Below, in pieces: positions 1 to 7,966 of a stretch of DNA of 12,500 nucleotides (its first letter is position 1; each line of letters begins with the position of its first letter). A program made the translations under genes and the position numbers. The stretch spans positions 25,703,131-25,715,630 of the forward strand of contig CM060344.1 of NCBI GenBank assembly GCA_030674155.1, read 5' to 3'. The notes under the pieces were generated by a model, which had not been told where the DNA came from, did no database searches, and was given only the letters and a program-made list of their open reading frames with translations. Source of the stretch: Stramonita haemastoma (Eukaryota; Mollusca; Gastropoda; Neogastropoda; Muricidae).

Positions 1-24
1 AGTAAAGTTTTTTTTTGTTAATGA

Positions 25-63
25 GTAAACAAACAGATAAATGAATAAAATAAACAAACAACT
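25..63. repeat. A/C-rich segment, copy 1 of an imperfect direct repeat
   Basis: The segment starts GTAAACAAACAGA and ends AACAAACAACTC. It recurs with a few substitutions and small indels at 485-526, on the far side of the microsatellite block. Both copies are low-complexity A/C-rich DNA, so chance similarity cannot be excluded. The match is ordered and spans about 40 bases, which favours a local duplication. Confidence 0.4.
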
Positions 64-64
64 C

Positions 65-69
<5 letters not shown>

Positions 70-103
<34 letters not shown>

Positions 104-135
104 TATATATATATTATATATATATATATATATAT
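70..135. repeat. (TG)n(TA)n microsatellite
   Basis: Seven TG units lead into about 50 bases of alternating TA, broken twice by TTA. It is pure simple sequence with no coding content and directly abuts the GATA block. Confidence 0.95.
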
Positions 136-136
136 C

Positions 137-447
<311 letters not shown>

Positions 448-830
448 AAGAAACTAACAAAACTTTCCAGCATAGAAACAAGCAGTAAACAAACAGACAA
501 AATAAATACAAACAACCAAACAACTCAAGAAATGCAAATGTTTTCGCTATTTTTAAAAACAAACAAAACTTTCCGACCCTGCACCTCACCAGCTAAAAAA
601 ACAAAACACACACACAAAAAAAACAACCCCCCCCCAAAAAAAAACACACCACGGAACCAACCTGAGAACCAGTTGGCCCAGTGTTGCAGTATGGCTGGAA
701 GGGATTTGTCAAAGCATTAGAGGGATTTGCCGGGGATCTACAAGCAAGGGATTTTGGACCAGTCAGTACAACCTCATAGGCAGCTAGCCACTTCATGTGA
801 TAATGTTACATGTCCCCGATCTAGGCCTAT
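448..830. other. Non-coding spacer, A/C-rich
   Basis: The left part is A/C-rich low-complexity DNA, including the second copy of the flanking repeat (485-526). The 13-mer AACAAAACTTTCC occurs at 456-468 and again at 562-574. From about 655 to 820 the sequence is ordinary complex DNA. I see no gene, tRNA or recognisable transposon there. Confidence 0.6.
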
Positions 831-873
831 AAAAAAAAAAAAAAAAAAAAACGAAAACGAAAAAAAAAAAAAC
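831..873. repeat. Poly-A tracts with ACG interruptions
   Basis: Long runs of A are separated by ACGAAAACG and followed by CCCGCTAG. It could be the A-tail of an old plus-strand retroposon, but I recognise no element body upstream, so it is recorded as low-complexity DNA only. Confidence 0.85.
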
Positions 874-1167
874 CCGCTAGTCCGTTATTGACGTAAGCAA
901 ATGGACAAGGCCTACAGTCAAATTTACGTTGCTACCTACGCTGTGAAATGTTCCAGATGATTTGTTCTTTTAGCCTATGACAAAGCAACTCCTCTTTGCC
1001 TGTACACGTGCATTGTGCATGCACATCTGTTATGCTTCTGTAAGCTTCAGAAGGGGGGGGGGGGGTGATACGTAGGGAAGGGTTGGTTAGTAGCTGGTTG
1101 GTTGCCCAAATAACTGGTTACTCGTGGGAAAAAAGTTTCAGTTTATTTCATTTTTTTCATTTCGTTC
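874..1167. other. Unclassified non-coding spacer
   Basis: Ordinary complex sequence with a G13 run near 1053-1065 and T-rich DNA towards the right end. The open frame from 1065 runs into the antisense of the SINE and has no protein-like features. Nothing else is recognised. Confidence 0.5.
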
Positions 1168-1507
1168 TTTTTTTTTTTTTTCGAAGAAAATGGAATAAGC
1201 ACTCGTGTACTTTTTTTTTTACATCCAGTCCCCGTGTGTATGCACTTTTGTCAATGTCATTCGTTCCCACACGGCACACAATGGCCTACTCTTCCGAAAA
1301 GCGGGACAAGATGTGCGCAAAATGGGTTTGCGTGTGTTCATACACGGGACCTCGGTTTCTTGTCTCGTCCGAAAGACTTTTAATTAGGGGGAGTGGAGCC
1401 GGCACTGATGTTAACTCCAGAAGAAAAAAAATCCTCTTGAACGAGATTCGAACCTGGGTCAGCAGATCACGAGCGCATCTCTCTGACCACCAGGCTATTC
1501 CGTAACA
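1168..1507 (-). mobile_element. tRNA-derived SINE (SINE 1)
   Basis: Read on the minus strand, this has the order of a tRNA-derived SINE. It has an A-box-like TAGCCTGGTGGTC (1485-1497) and a B box GGTTCGAATCT (1444-1454), then a body with the core AGTCTTTCGGACGAGAC. The core continues to AAACCGAGGTCCCG (about 1341-1379). The 3' end has a short hairpin (1197-1212) and an A-tail (1168-1181). SINEs encode no protein; Pol III transcribes them and LINE enzymes copy them. The core recurs in SINE 3 at 2168-2209, and the last 55 bases recur at about 3172-3220. I found no clear target-site duplication, so the copy may be old and its limits are approximate. It resembles SINEs I remember from molluscs; no search was made. 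Confidence 0.85.
1444..1497 (-). promoter_or_regulatory. Internal Pol III promoter of SINE 1 (A and B boxes)
   Basis: The A-box-like element at 1485-1497 and the near-consensus B box at 1444-1454 are about as far apart as in a tRNA. Whether the promoter is still active cannot be judged from sequence. Confidence 0.7.
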
Positions 1508-1551
1508 GCCTGTCTGCTCCATTGATAAGGGGAGAGGAGAAAGAAAAGTCT

Positions 1552-1640
1552 TATGGCAGAATATGGCTGCCTAACTGGCGAGGTGGTTGAAAGCTTGCCA
1601 TACATGCAAACTTCTCTCATGCAGTGTGTACAAATAAATA
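1552..1640 (+). mobile_element. Diverged 3' fragment of a SINE 4-type element
   Basis: The stretch containing CAGAATATGGCTGCC (1557-1571), then CTGGCGAGGTGG and CATACATGCAAAC, resembles the 3' body of the SINE family represented by SINE 4 at 9692-10069. The same 15-mer occurs on the minus strand at 9442-9456. No tRNA head is attached, so this is at most a truncated copy. The family link rests partly on my memory of related molluscan repeats. Confidence 0.45.
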
Positions 1641-1695
1641 ATAATATATACTGTCAGTGTGCTTTTCAAGCGAGCTATAAACGAGACAGGAGTTG

Positions 1696-1728
1696 GATCT
1701 GGTGGTCCAGAGGTAACGCACCTTGCTT
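1696..1728 (+). mobile_element. SINE 3, 5' part (tRNA head up to the anticodon loop)
   Basis: TGGTCCAGAGG at 1703-1713 fits the Pol III A box. It is followed by TAACGCAC and then CTTGC at 1722-1726, in the place of the 5' anticodon stem. The head stops at 1728, where SINE 2 begins, and resumes at 2061. Without the insert, the spacing from A box to the B-box-like GGTTCAAAG (2078-2086) is tRNA-like. A seven-base loop of TT plus AGAAA is closed by CTTGC and GCGAA, with four of five pairs counting a wobble. This is inferred from spacing and pairing. Confidence 0.7.
1718..1728. repeat. Target-site duplication of SINE 2, left copy
   Basis: GCACCTTGCTT here and GCAGCTTGCTT at 2050-2060 match at 10 of 11 positions, with CTTGCTT identical. 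They flank the minus-strand SINE 2, as expected for retroposition. Confidence 0.65.
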
Positions 1729-2053
1729 TAAAAAAAAAAAGGTAAATGTGTCCCATAACCTGTGTGGTCGTAGGGGAGTGAGGCGTCAGAGACCTCAGCT
1801 TCTCTAGGGGGCCAGCATATTGAGGGCAGCGCCCATCTCCTCTCCCTCGCTGCTTTACTTTCCCTGACCCTAAAGAGGGCAGGTACCCATTTATATAGCT
1901 GGGTGAACTGGAGGGGGGGGGGGGGGACTGTACTGAAACCAAGACGCACAAATGGTCACCCATCCACTTGGTAACCACGCTCGACGCTGCTTAAACCTTA
2001 GCTAGGGGGAAAGCGAGCGCTGTGACCACTGAGCTATCCCGTCCCCTCAGCAG
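1729..2053 (-). mobile_element. tRNA-derived SINE (SINE 2), inserted inside SINE 3
   Basis: On the minus strand the element starts near 2053 with a tRNA-like head: A box TAGCTCAGTGGTC (2024-2036) and a decayed B box AAGGTTTAAGCAG (1987-1999). The body includes GTGGATGGGTGACC, CACCCAGCTATATAAATGG, GGTACCTG, GAAGCTGAGGTCTCTGACGC and CACAGGTTATGGGACACA. It ends ATTTACC followed by T11 (1730-1740 as A on the plus strand). A G14-type run near 1913-1926 lies inside the body. The tail is T-rich rather than poly-A; T runs also terminate Pol III. The length of about 325 bp is normal for a SINE. The flanking repeats place its insertion later than that of SINE 3. Confidence 0.85.
1987..2036 (-). promoter_or_regulatory. 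Internal Pol III promoter of SINE 2
   Basis: The A box at 2024-2036 is close to consensus (TAGCTCAGTGG). The B-box position at 1987-1999 reads GGTTTAAGC, a degenerate form of GGTTCGAATC, so activity is probably weakened. Confidence 0.6.
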
Positions 2054-2060
2054 CTTGCTT
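2050..2060. repeat. Target-site duplication of SINE 2, right copy
   Basis: GCAGCTTGCTT pairs with GCACCTTGCTT at 1718-1728, with one mismatch. Confidence 0.65.
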
Positions 2061-2290
2061 AGAAAGCGAAAAGTCCGGGTTCAAAGTGGGCGGTGGTTTG
2101 ATTCCCATTTGTGCCCGAAACTTTTCCGATCTCTAAACATTAGACCATGAGTGGTGGTGTGGGTGCTAGTCTTTCGAATGAGACGATAAACCAAGGTCCT
2201 GCCTGTGTGTAACATGCATTTAGCGGACGTAAAAGAAGCCACGGCAACAAGAGAGTTGCTACCAGCCAAAATTCTATAGAATAAAGCGAG
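2061..2290 (+). mobile_element. SINE 3, 3' part (rest of tRNA head plus body)
   Basis: This continues the head broken at 1728. AGAAA completes the anticodon loop, GCGAA is the 3' anticodon stem, and CCGGGTTCAAAG (2075-2086) holds a T-loop/B-box sequence. A second B-box-like GGTTTGATTCC lies at 2095-2105. The body has CCCGAAACTTTTCCGATCTC, then the core AGTCTTTCGAATGAGACGA at 2168-2186. After this come AAACCAAGGTCC, AACATGCATTTAGCGGACG, TAAAAGAAGCCACGGCAAC and a tail ending near CCAAAATTCTATAG. The core is shared with SINE 1. The right boundary is approximate and fades into a GT/GCGT microsatellite. Confidence 0.8.
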
Positions 2291-2352
2291 TATGCGTACG
2301 TGTGCGCGTGCGTGTGCGTGTGCGTGTGCGTGTGCTGTGTGCGTGTGTGTGG
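2291..2352. repeat. (GTGCGT)n / GT microsatellite
   Basis: Alternating GT with regular GCGT steps directly follows the SINE 3 tail. The repeat may have grown from that tail. Confidence 0.9.
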
Positions 2353-2420
2353 TAAAGGAAAGGGGAGGGAAGGTGAGGGGGGTTGGGAATGGTGGTAGGT
2401 TATGGGGTCAGTAGGTGGAT

Positions 2421-2692
<272 letters not shown>

Positions 2693-3013
2693 GTTGCTCT
2701 TTCTCACCCTTTATCAAAATCTTATGTTTTATGGGACATATTTTGATGATAGATGGTGGTGGATTGATGTTTTCAGTCATCTAACTTCATCATATTCTCA
2801 TGTTTGATCTATAATCATTGCGCCTTTTTTTTTGTTTTGTTTTTTGTTTGTTTGTTTTTGTTTTGTTTTGTTTTGTTTTGTTGTTGTTGTTGTTGTTTTT
2901 TGTTTTGTTTTGTTGTTGTTGTTTTTTTGTTTCTTTGTTTGTTTGTTTGCTTGTTTATTATTCAAATCAAAATCATCATTGATTCTTACTTCTTATTTTC
3001 GTTTCTGAATGAG
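2693..3013. other. Spacer between direct repeats, with a (TTTTG)/(TTG)/(TTTG) tract
   Basis: Complex T-rich DNA (2693-2820) is followed by a long T/G low-complexity tract (2823-2953) of TTTTG, TTG and TTTG units. Ordinary sequence follows up to the second repeat copy. No coding potential or transposon ends were recognised. Confidence 0.7.
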
Positions 3014-3072
3014 TGCCTTTTTTATAACATTACCTTAATATTGTATCTCTGTCTTAATTCTTACCTGTTGTT
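3014..3072 (+). repeat. 58-bp direct repeat, copy 2
   Basis: Near-identical to 2635-2692. What follows each copy differs after the first 58 bases, so this is not a simple two-unit tandem array. Confidence 0.9.
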
Positions 3073-3139
3073 TGATACTTGGTGTGGTTTGCTCTTGGTA
3101 ATTGGATCATTATAATTGTTCTTGTTTTAGTTGAGGCTG

Positions 3140-3567
<428 letters not shown>

Positions 3568-3568
3568 T

Positions 3569-3622
3569 GTGGGGTGGAGGGGGGGAGGGGGGGAGGGGGG
3601 GAGGGGGGGGAGGGGGGAAGGG
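3569..3622 (+). repeat. G-tract array (GGGGGGGA-like), possible G-quadruplex
   Basis: Six or more runs of four to nine Gs are separated by single A or T bases. Four closely spaced G runs fit the sequence rule for an intramolecular G-quadruplex on the plus strand. Folding was not computed. Confidence 0.8.
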
Positions 3623-3642
3623 ATGGCAGCAGTGATTGGTTG

Positions 3643-3646
<4 letters not shown>

Positions 3647-3719
<73 letters not shown>

Positions 3720-3873
3720 TTGTGTGTGTATACGTGTGTGTGTGTGTGTGTGTGTATGCGTGCGCGCGCGCACGTGTGTGTATGTGTGTGTGCGTGTGTG
3801 TGTGTGCATGTGTATGTGTGCGTGCGTGTATGCGTGCGCGTGCGTGTATGTGTTTGTATGTATGTACGTGTGT
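3647..3873. repeat. (TG)n microsatellite with GCGC/GTAT variants
   Basis: Pure TG from 3647 to 3716, then a degenerate GT tract with GCGCGCGCAC (about 3761-3771) and GTAT steps. Alternating purine-pyrimidine DNA of this length can adopt Z-form. No coding role is supported. Confidence 0.95.
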
Positions 3874-3991
3874 GTAATCGGATCTAGAAAAAATTATCAG
3901 TTTTGTTTATTCATTTGCTGTTGCGAAAGGATTTTAAATGTGTTTTTCCCTCTTTCTTTTTTTAATTTTTTTTTTATAAGACTGAGTTTGC

Positions 3992-4072
<81 letters not shown>

Positions 4073-4165
4073 GGCAGACAGACAGACAGACAGACATACA
4101 GAGAGAGACAGAGACAGAGAGGGAGAAGAGTGGAGGGAGGAAGGAAGGGAGGGAGGAAGGGATAG
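3992..4165. repeat. (GA)n-(GACA)n-(GGAA)n microsatellite
   Basis: GA dinucleotides (3992-4037, one break) lead into about 15 GACA units (to 4096), then irregular GA and GGAA/GGGA repeats. It is purine-rich on the plus strand and lacks stops in several frames. Confidence 0.95.
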
Positions 4166-4540
4166 TATATGAAACCGTAGTCTTAAAAAAACAACCCACA
4201 ACATATTCCATTTTGATGATGTTTTCTTATCTATCGAGTGGATCGACGACCTCCCATTCATTGCATTGAATGCCTATATAGCTAGGAAGCCAAAGAAGAA
4301 ATGATATCATGGTTGTATTCATTGTGGGTTTTTTTGGTAAAAGAGGGGTATCGAGTTTTGGAAGTTATGGAAGAACAGGGTGGCTCATATTTCCGTGCCA
4401 ATGACCTGTAGAGTATACAGATAAGGTCACAGAAGACTGCCGAAGCTTTCTTGCTCTTTCATGGATATTGCTTGGTCATTTTCTGAAAGAAGACCTGGTG
4501 GTGGGTAGATGGGTAAGTGGTTTGTTGAACGGAGGGGAAA
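4166..4540. other. Unique non-coding spacer
   Basis: Complex sequence with no recognised gene, RNA or mobile element. It includes a small inverted repeat CATTCA-TTGCAT-TGAATG near 4255. The right end becomes G-rich. Confidence 0.5.
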
Positions 4541-4561
4541 GGGGGGGGGGGGGGGGGGGGG
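4541..4561 (+). repeat. G21 homopolymer
   Basis: Twenty-one consecutive Gs, followed by GGA/GGGA-rich DNA to about 4633. Homopolymers this long are often mis-sized by sequencing, so the length should be treated with care. Confidence 0.9.
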
Positions 4562-4633
4562 AGGAGGGGAGGAGGGAGCAAGGAAGAGGGAGGTAGAGGG
4601 CTGGATAGGTGGGTGGGGTGGGATTGCAAGGTC

Positions 4634-5204
4634 GGTAGGTAGGTAGGTAGGTAGGTAGGTAGGTAGGTAGGTAGGTAGGTAGTAGGTAGAGGTAGGTAGG
4701 TAGATAGAAGGTAGGTTAGGTAGGTAGGTAGGTAGGATAGGTAGTAGGTAGGTAGGTAGGTTAGGTAGGTAGACAGGCATATGAAGGTGGGTGGGTAGGT
4801 AGGTAGGTAGGTTGGTAGGTAGACAGGCATACTGATAGATAAGTAGGTACGTAGGTGGGTAGGCTGATGAGTAGGTGGATGTAAGTGGGTGGGTGGAGGG
4901 TAGGTAGGAAGGAGGAAAGATTGGGGGGAAGGTAGGTAGGTAGGTAGGTAGGTAGGTAGGTAGGTAGGTAGGTAGGTAGGTAGGTAGGTAGGTAGGTAGG
5001 TAGGTAGGTAGGTGATGAGTAGGGGAGTGTAGAGGTGAGTGGGTGGAGGGTAGGTAGGTAGGTAAGGTAGGAATAGGATAGGGGGGCAGGTAGGTAGGTA
5101 GGTAGTAGGTAGGTAGGTAGGTAGGTAGGAAAGTGTAGGTAGGTAGGTAGGTGAGGTAGGTAGGTAGTACGTAGAGGTGTGGGTGGGTTGGTGGGTGGCA
5201 GGTT
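4634..5204. repeat. GGTA tetranucleotide array with higher-order duplication
   Basis: Mostly GGTA units, with pure runs at 4634-4680 and 4931-5012 and irregular variants between. A complex interruption starting GATGAGTAGG at 4866 recurs at 5014, both containing GGGTGGAGGGTAGGTAGG. This indicates a block duplication of about 148 bp. The segment TAGGTAGACAGGCATA also appears twice, 50 bp apart (about 4767 and 4817). A 553-residue open frame on the minus strand across this region reads only as repeats of YLPT, YLSI and similar, so it is not a gene. Confidence 0.95.
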
Positions 5205-5232
5205 AGAAAGCTGGTTCGTTGAGAGAAGACGG

Positions 5233-5326
5233 GACAGAAGGACAGACAGACAGATGGGACAGACAGACAGACAGACAGAAGGACAGGACAGACAAATTGA
5301 TAGATAGAAAGATAGATAGAAAGAAA

Positions 5327-5371
<45 letters not shown>

Positions 5372-5536
5372 AATGATAGATAGATAGATATGATAGATAG
5401 ATAGATAGTAGATAGGTAGGTAGATAGTAGGTAGATAGATAGATAGGTAGATAGGTAGGTAGGTAGGTAGGTAGGTAGGTAGGTAGGTAGGTAGGTAGGT
5501 AGGTAGGTAGTAGGTAGGTAGGTAGGTAGGTAGGAG

Positions 5537-5619
<83 letters not shown>

Positions 5620-5624
5620 AGAAG

Positions 5625-5665
<41 letters not shown>

Positions 5666-5688
5666 GATAGATAGATAGATAGATAGAT

Positions 5689-5756
<68 letters not shown>

Positions 5757-5787
5757 GAGATAGATAAATGAACGGACGGATGGACCA

Positions 5788-5818
<31 letters not shown>

Positions 5819-5843
5819 AACAGACAGACAGACAGACAGATAG
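5233..5843. repeat. GACA-GATA-GGTA-GAAA-GATA-GACA compound array
   Basis: Ordered domains are GACA (5233-5293), GATA with GAAA variants (5298-5452), GGTA (5453-5533), about 21 GAAA units (5536-5620), GATA (5627-5768) and GACA (5788-5843). Every motif is of the form GNNA and one or two base changes from GATA. Together with the GGTA array to its left this makes about 1.2 kb of almost pure tetranucleotide repeat. Confidence 0.95.
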
Positions 5844-5949
5844 ATGAGTGTTGTACACGGTAATGCTGTCTTATACAAAAGAATATCACCCAGACAACTA
5901 CTCATAGTGTAGGTAGACAGACAGAAATACAAACAAACATATGGAAAGT

Positions 5950-5959
5950 AATATGTAAT
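5950..5959. repeat. Target-site duplication of the LINE, left copy
   Basis: AATATGTAAT occurs here and identically at 7783-7792, directly bounding the LINE on both sides. The bases after it (TTAC against AC) extend the match loosely. Confidence 0.8.
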
Positions 5960-7782
5960 TACTTCTTCTTTTCTCATGACCGGGATGGTCGTGGATGAGA
6001 CATCAGAGACGATTCTGCAGCCAGCCGTCGCCATCCAGCCCTGTCCTCCGCCTTCCGAATGAGTGTTGGACTGTCCAGGTGGGTCCACTCCTTGATGTTA
6101 TCCATCCAGCTTTTAGTTTGTCTGCCTCGGCGTCTGCCACCTTCTAGCGTTCCTTGTAGGACTGTCTTGGGGAGGGTGTTGTGGCGTGTTACATGGCCGA
6201 ACCATGCCAGCTTCCTTTTCTTGACAGTGGCTAGTAGGGGTTCCTGAGGGCCAGCCATGGACTTCGCACAAAGGTGTTTGTTTTCCTATCCTTCCAGGAA
6301 ATTCCAAGCAGTCGCCTGAAGCATTTTGTCTCGAACGTCTGGATCCGCTTGGTGGTTTCAGCGGTCATTGTCCAACATTCGCAGCCGTAGAGCAAGATGC
6401 AGATGACCAGGGATCTGAACAATTTGACTTTTGTTTTGAAGCTGATGTTGTCGCTTCTCCATATCTTGTTCAGTTTTGCCATAGCTGATGTTGCCATGGC
6501 TAGCCTGGTCTTGATCTCTGTGGTGGAGCGTCCATCTTTCGTGAGGGTAGCGCCAAGATATTTGAAAGCGTCTACTTCTTCCAGCTGCTGGCCATTCATG
6601 TAGATCTGTGCTGTGGTGCCGTTTGCACTGTTGACCAATACTTTACTCTTTTCTGTGCTGACTTCCATCCCATATGCGCCTGCTCTGTCTACCAGTCTGT
6701 TGGTAAGGTCTTGGAGTTCCTTGTTGCTGCCTCCCATGAGATCAATATCGTCAGCGAAGCGCAGGTTGTTAATGGGTCGCCCTCCTATTGAGATGGTAGA
6801 AGTGGAATCGTAAAGTGTTTCCCTCATGATGTTCTCCAGGAATAGATTAAAGAGAGTTGGAGAGAGCAAGCAGCCCTGACGGACACCGACTGTGGACTTG
6901 AAGTAGTCTCCTACTTGGCCGTTGAGGAGGACTGCACTGCTGGAGGTGTTGTACAGCGCTTCTATGATCTGGATGAGACCCTCCTCAATGCCAAACTTCC
7001 TGAGGACATGCCAAAGGCCTGCATGCCACACTTTGTCAAAGGCCCTCTTGAAGTCAATGAAGCAGTGTAGCAAGTCCCTCAGATGTTGCAGATGCTTCTC
7101 CATCAGGATTCGGCAACTGAAAATTTGTTCTACCGTGCTCCTTCCTGCCCTGAACCCAGCTTGTTCTTCTGCCAGGTGCTCTTCCGCCTCCTTTTTGAGT
7201 CTGTTCAGTATCACTCTTAACATGATCTTGCTGGTGTGGCTAATGAGGCTGATCGTTCTGTAATTCTGGCACTGACGGAGGTTTCCTTTCTTGGGCAGGG
7301 GGATAATAAGAGACTGTGTCCATTCTGCTGGCCACTGTTTTGTCGCCCAGATCTTCTGACAGAGAGATGTAATGACAGTGACCAGGTGTTCCCCTCCATT
7401 CTTGAGCAGCTCTGCTGGTATGTTGTCTGCTCCAGGCGACTTTCCAGTTGGTAAACTACGGATAGCTTCCTCCACTTCTTCCTTCAGCACTGGTAGTGGT
7501 GAAGGTTCCCTCTGTGGTGTCGAGTCCTCATCAATCAGGCTGTGGTCGGGCTGTAAGGGGTGGTTGTACAGGTCCGAGCAATACTGTGACCATTTATTCA
7601 AAACTGCTGAGCTTTCAGTCAGCAGGTTGCCTGAACAATCCTCGATGACTGAGGATTTATTTTGCTGCGCCTTTGTGAGCTTCTTTAGGGTGTCGTAGGC
7701 GTGTTTGCTGTTCCCTTTTTTCATGCCTGCCTCGATGTTCTCGCACTGTTCATTAATCCATTGCTCTTTTGCCTCTCTCATA
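5960..7782 (-). mobile_element. 5'-truncated non-LTR retrotransposon (LINE, RTE-like)
   Basis: The 1.82-kb insert encodes the reverse transcriptase and C-terminal part of a LINE on the minus strand. It is bounded by perfect 10-bp direct repeats. Its 3' end follows the stop codon by only about 14 bases and reads GAAAAGAAGAAG, so it ends in a short GAA-rich tail rather than a long poly-A. The 5' end starts inside the protein, just before the segment REAKEQWINEQC. The N-terminal endonuclease that such LINEs carry is missing, which is typical of incomplete target-primed reverse transcription. It cannot move by itself. The clade is given as RTE-like from the protein; a neighbouring LINE clade is possible. 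Confidence 0.9.
5974..7782 (-). pseudogene. LINE reverse transcriptase ORF, 5'-truncated and frameshifted
   Basis: RNA-directed DNA polymerase of a non-LTR retrotransposon, which would copy its own RNA at a nicked target. Numbering from an upstream in-frame ATG at 7844, the first 20 or so residues are host flank. Visible motifs are KSPGADNIPAELL (135-147), KKGNLRQCQNYRTISLI (185-201), EEQAGFRAGRST (226-237) and motif A FIDFKRAFDKVW (262-273, catalytic D264). Motif B is VGVRQGCLLSPTLFNLFLE (319-337) and motif C is FADD (363-366, D365 and D366). A C-terminal LLYGCECWTMT follows. At 6259-6260 the frame breaks: one frame ends at 6231, while the normal C-terminus continues in the frame with ATG at 6256-6258 (AGPQEPLLATV, KLAWFGHVTRH, LEGGRRRGRQ) to TGA at 5974. 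From memory of family members, about ten bases appear lost at the break. The RT core has no other stop, so this is a fairly young dead copy. Confidence 0.92.
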
Positions 7783-7792
7783 AATATGTAAT
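7783..7792. repeat. Target-site duplication of the LINE, right copy
   Basis: AATATGTAAT, identical to 5950-5959. An open frame continues through it to an ATG at 7844, but that extension is flanking DNA and not part of the LINE protein. Confidence 0.8.
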
Positions 7793-7889
7793 ACAGATAC
7801 TCACAATAACACGCTGACACACTATCCCACAAATTCACACACATATCAAGCCAGTTCTCAACAAATTTATTCTCAGATCAATAGAAAAT
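7793..7889. other. Non-coding spacer right of the LINE
   Basis: A/C-rich complex sequence without recognised features. It is the original right side of the LINE target site. Confidence 0.5.
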
Positions 7890-7966
7890 CACACCACACA
7901 CACACGCACGCACGCACGCACGCATGCACGTACGCACGCACGCACGCATACACACACATACACACT
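7890..7966. repeat. (CA)n-(CGCA)n microsatellite
   Basis: CA units surround about 11 CGCA units with GCATGCACGTACG interruptions. Simple sequence only. Confidence 0.9.

Noticed and set aside
1436..1507. Functional tRNA gene on the minus strand
   Set aside because: It has A and B boxes, but the acceptor ends do not pair and a SINE core follows. It is a SINE head.
4427..6088. 553-residue open frame on the minus strand, with overlapping 365- and 228-residue frames
   Set aside because: The peptide is almost all YLPT, YLSI and FLSF repeats from tetranucleotide arrays, which lack stops in every frame. No domain or gene structure.
7783..7844. N-terminal extension of the reverse transcriptase frame to an ATG at 7844
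   Set aside because: It lies outside the target-site duplication at 7783-7792, so it is host flank that happens to be open.
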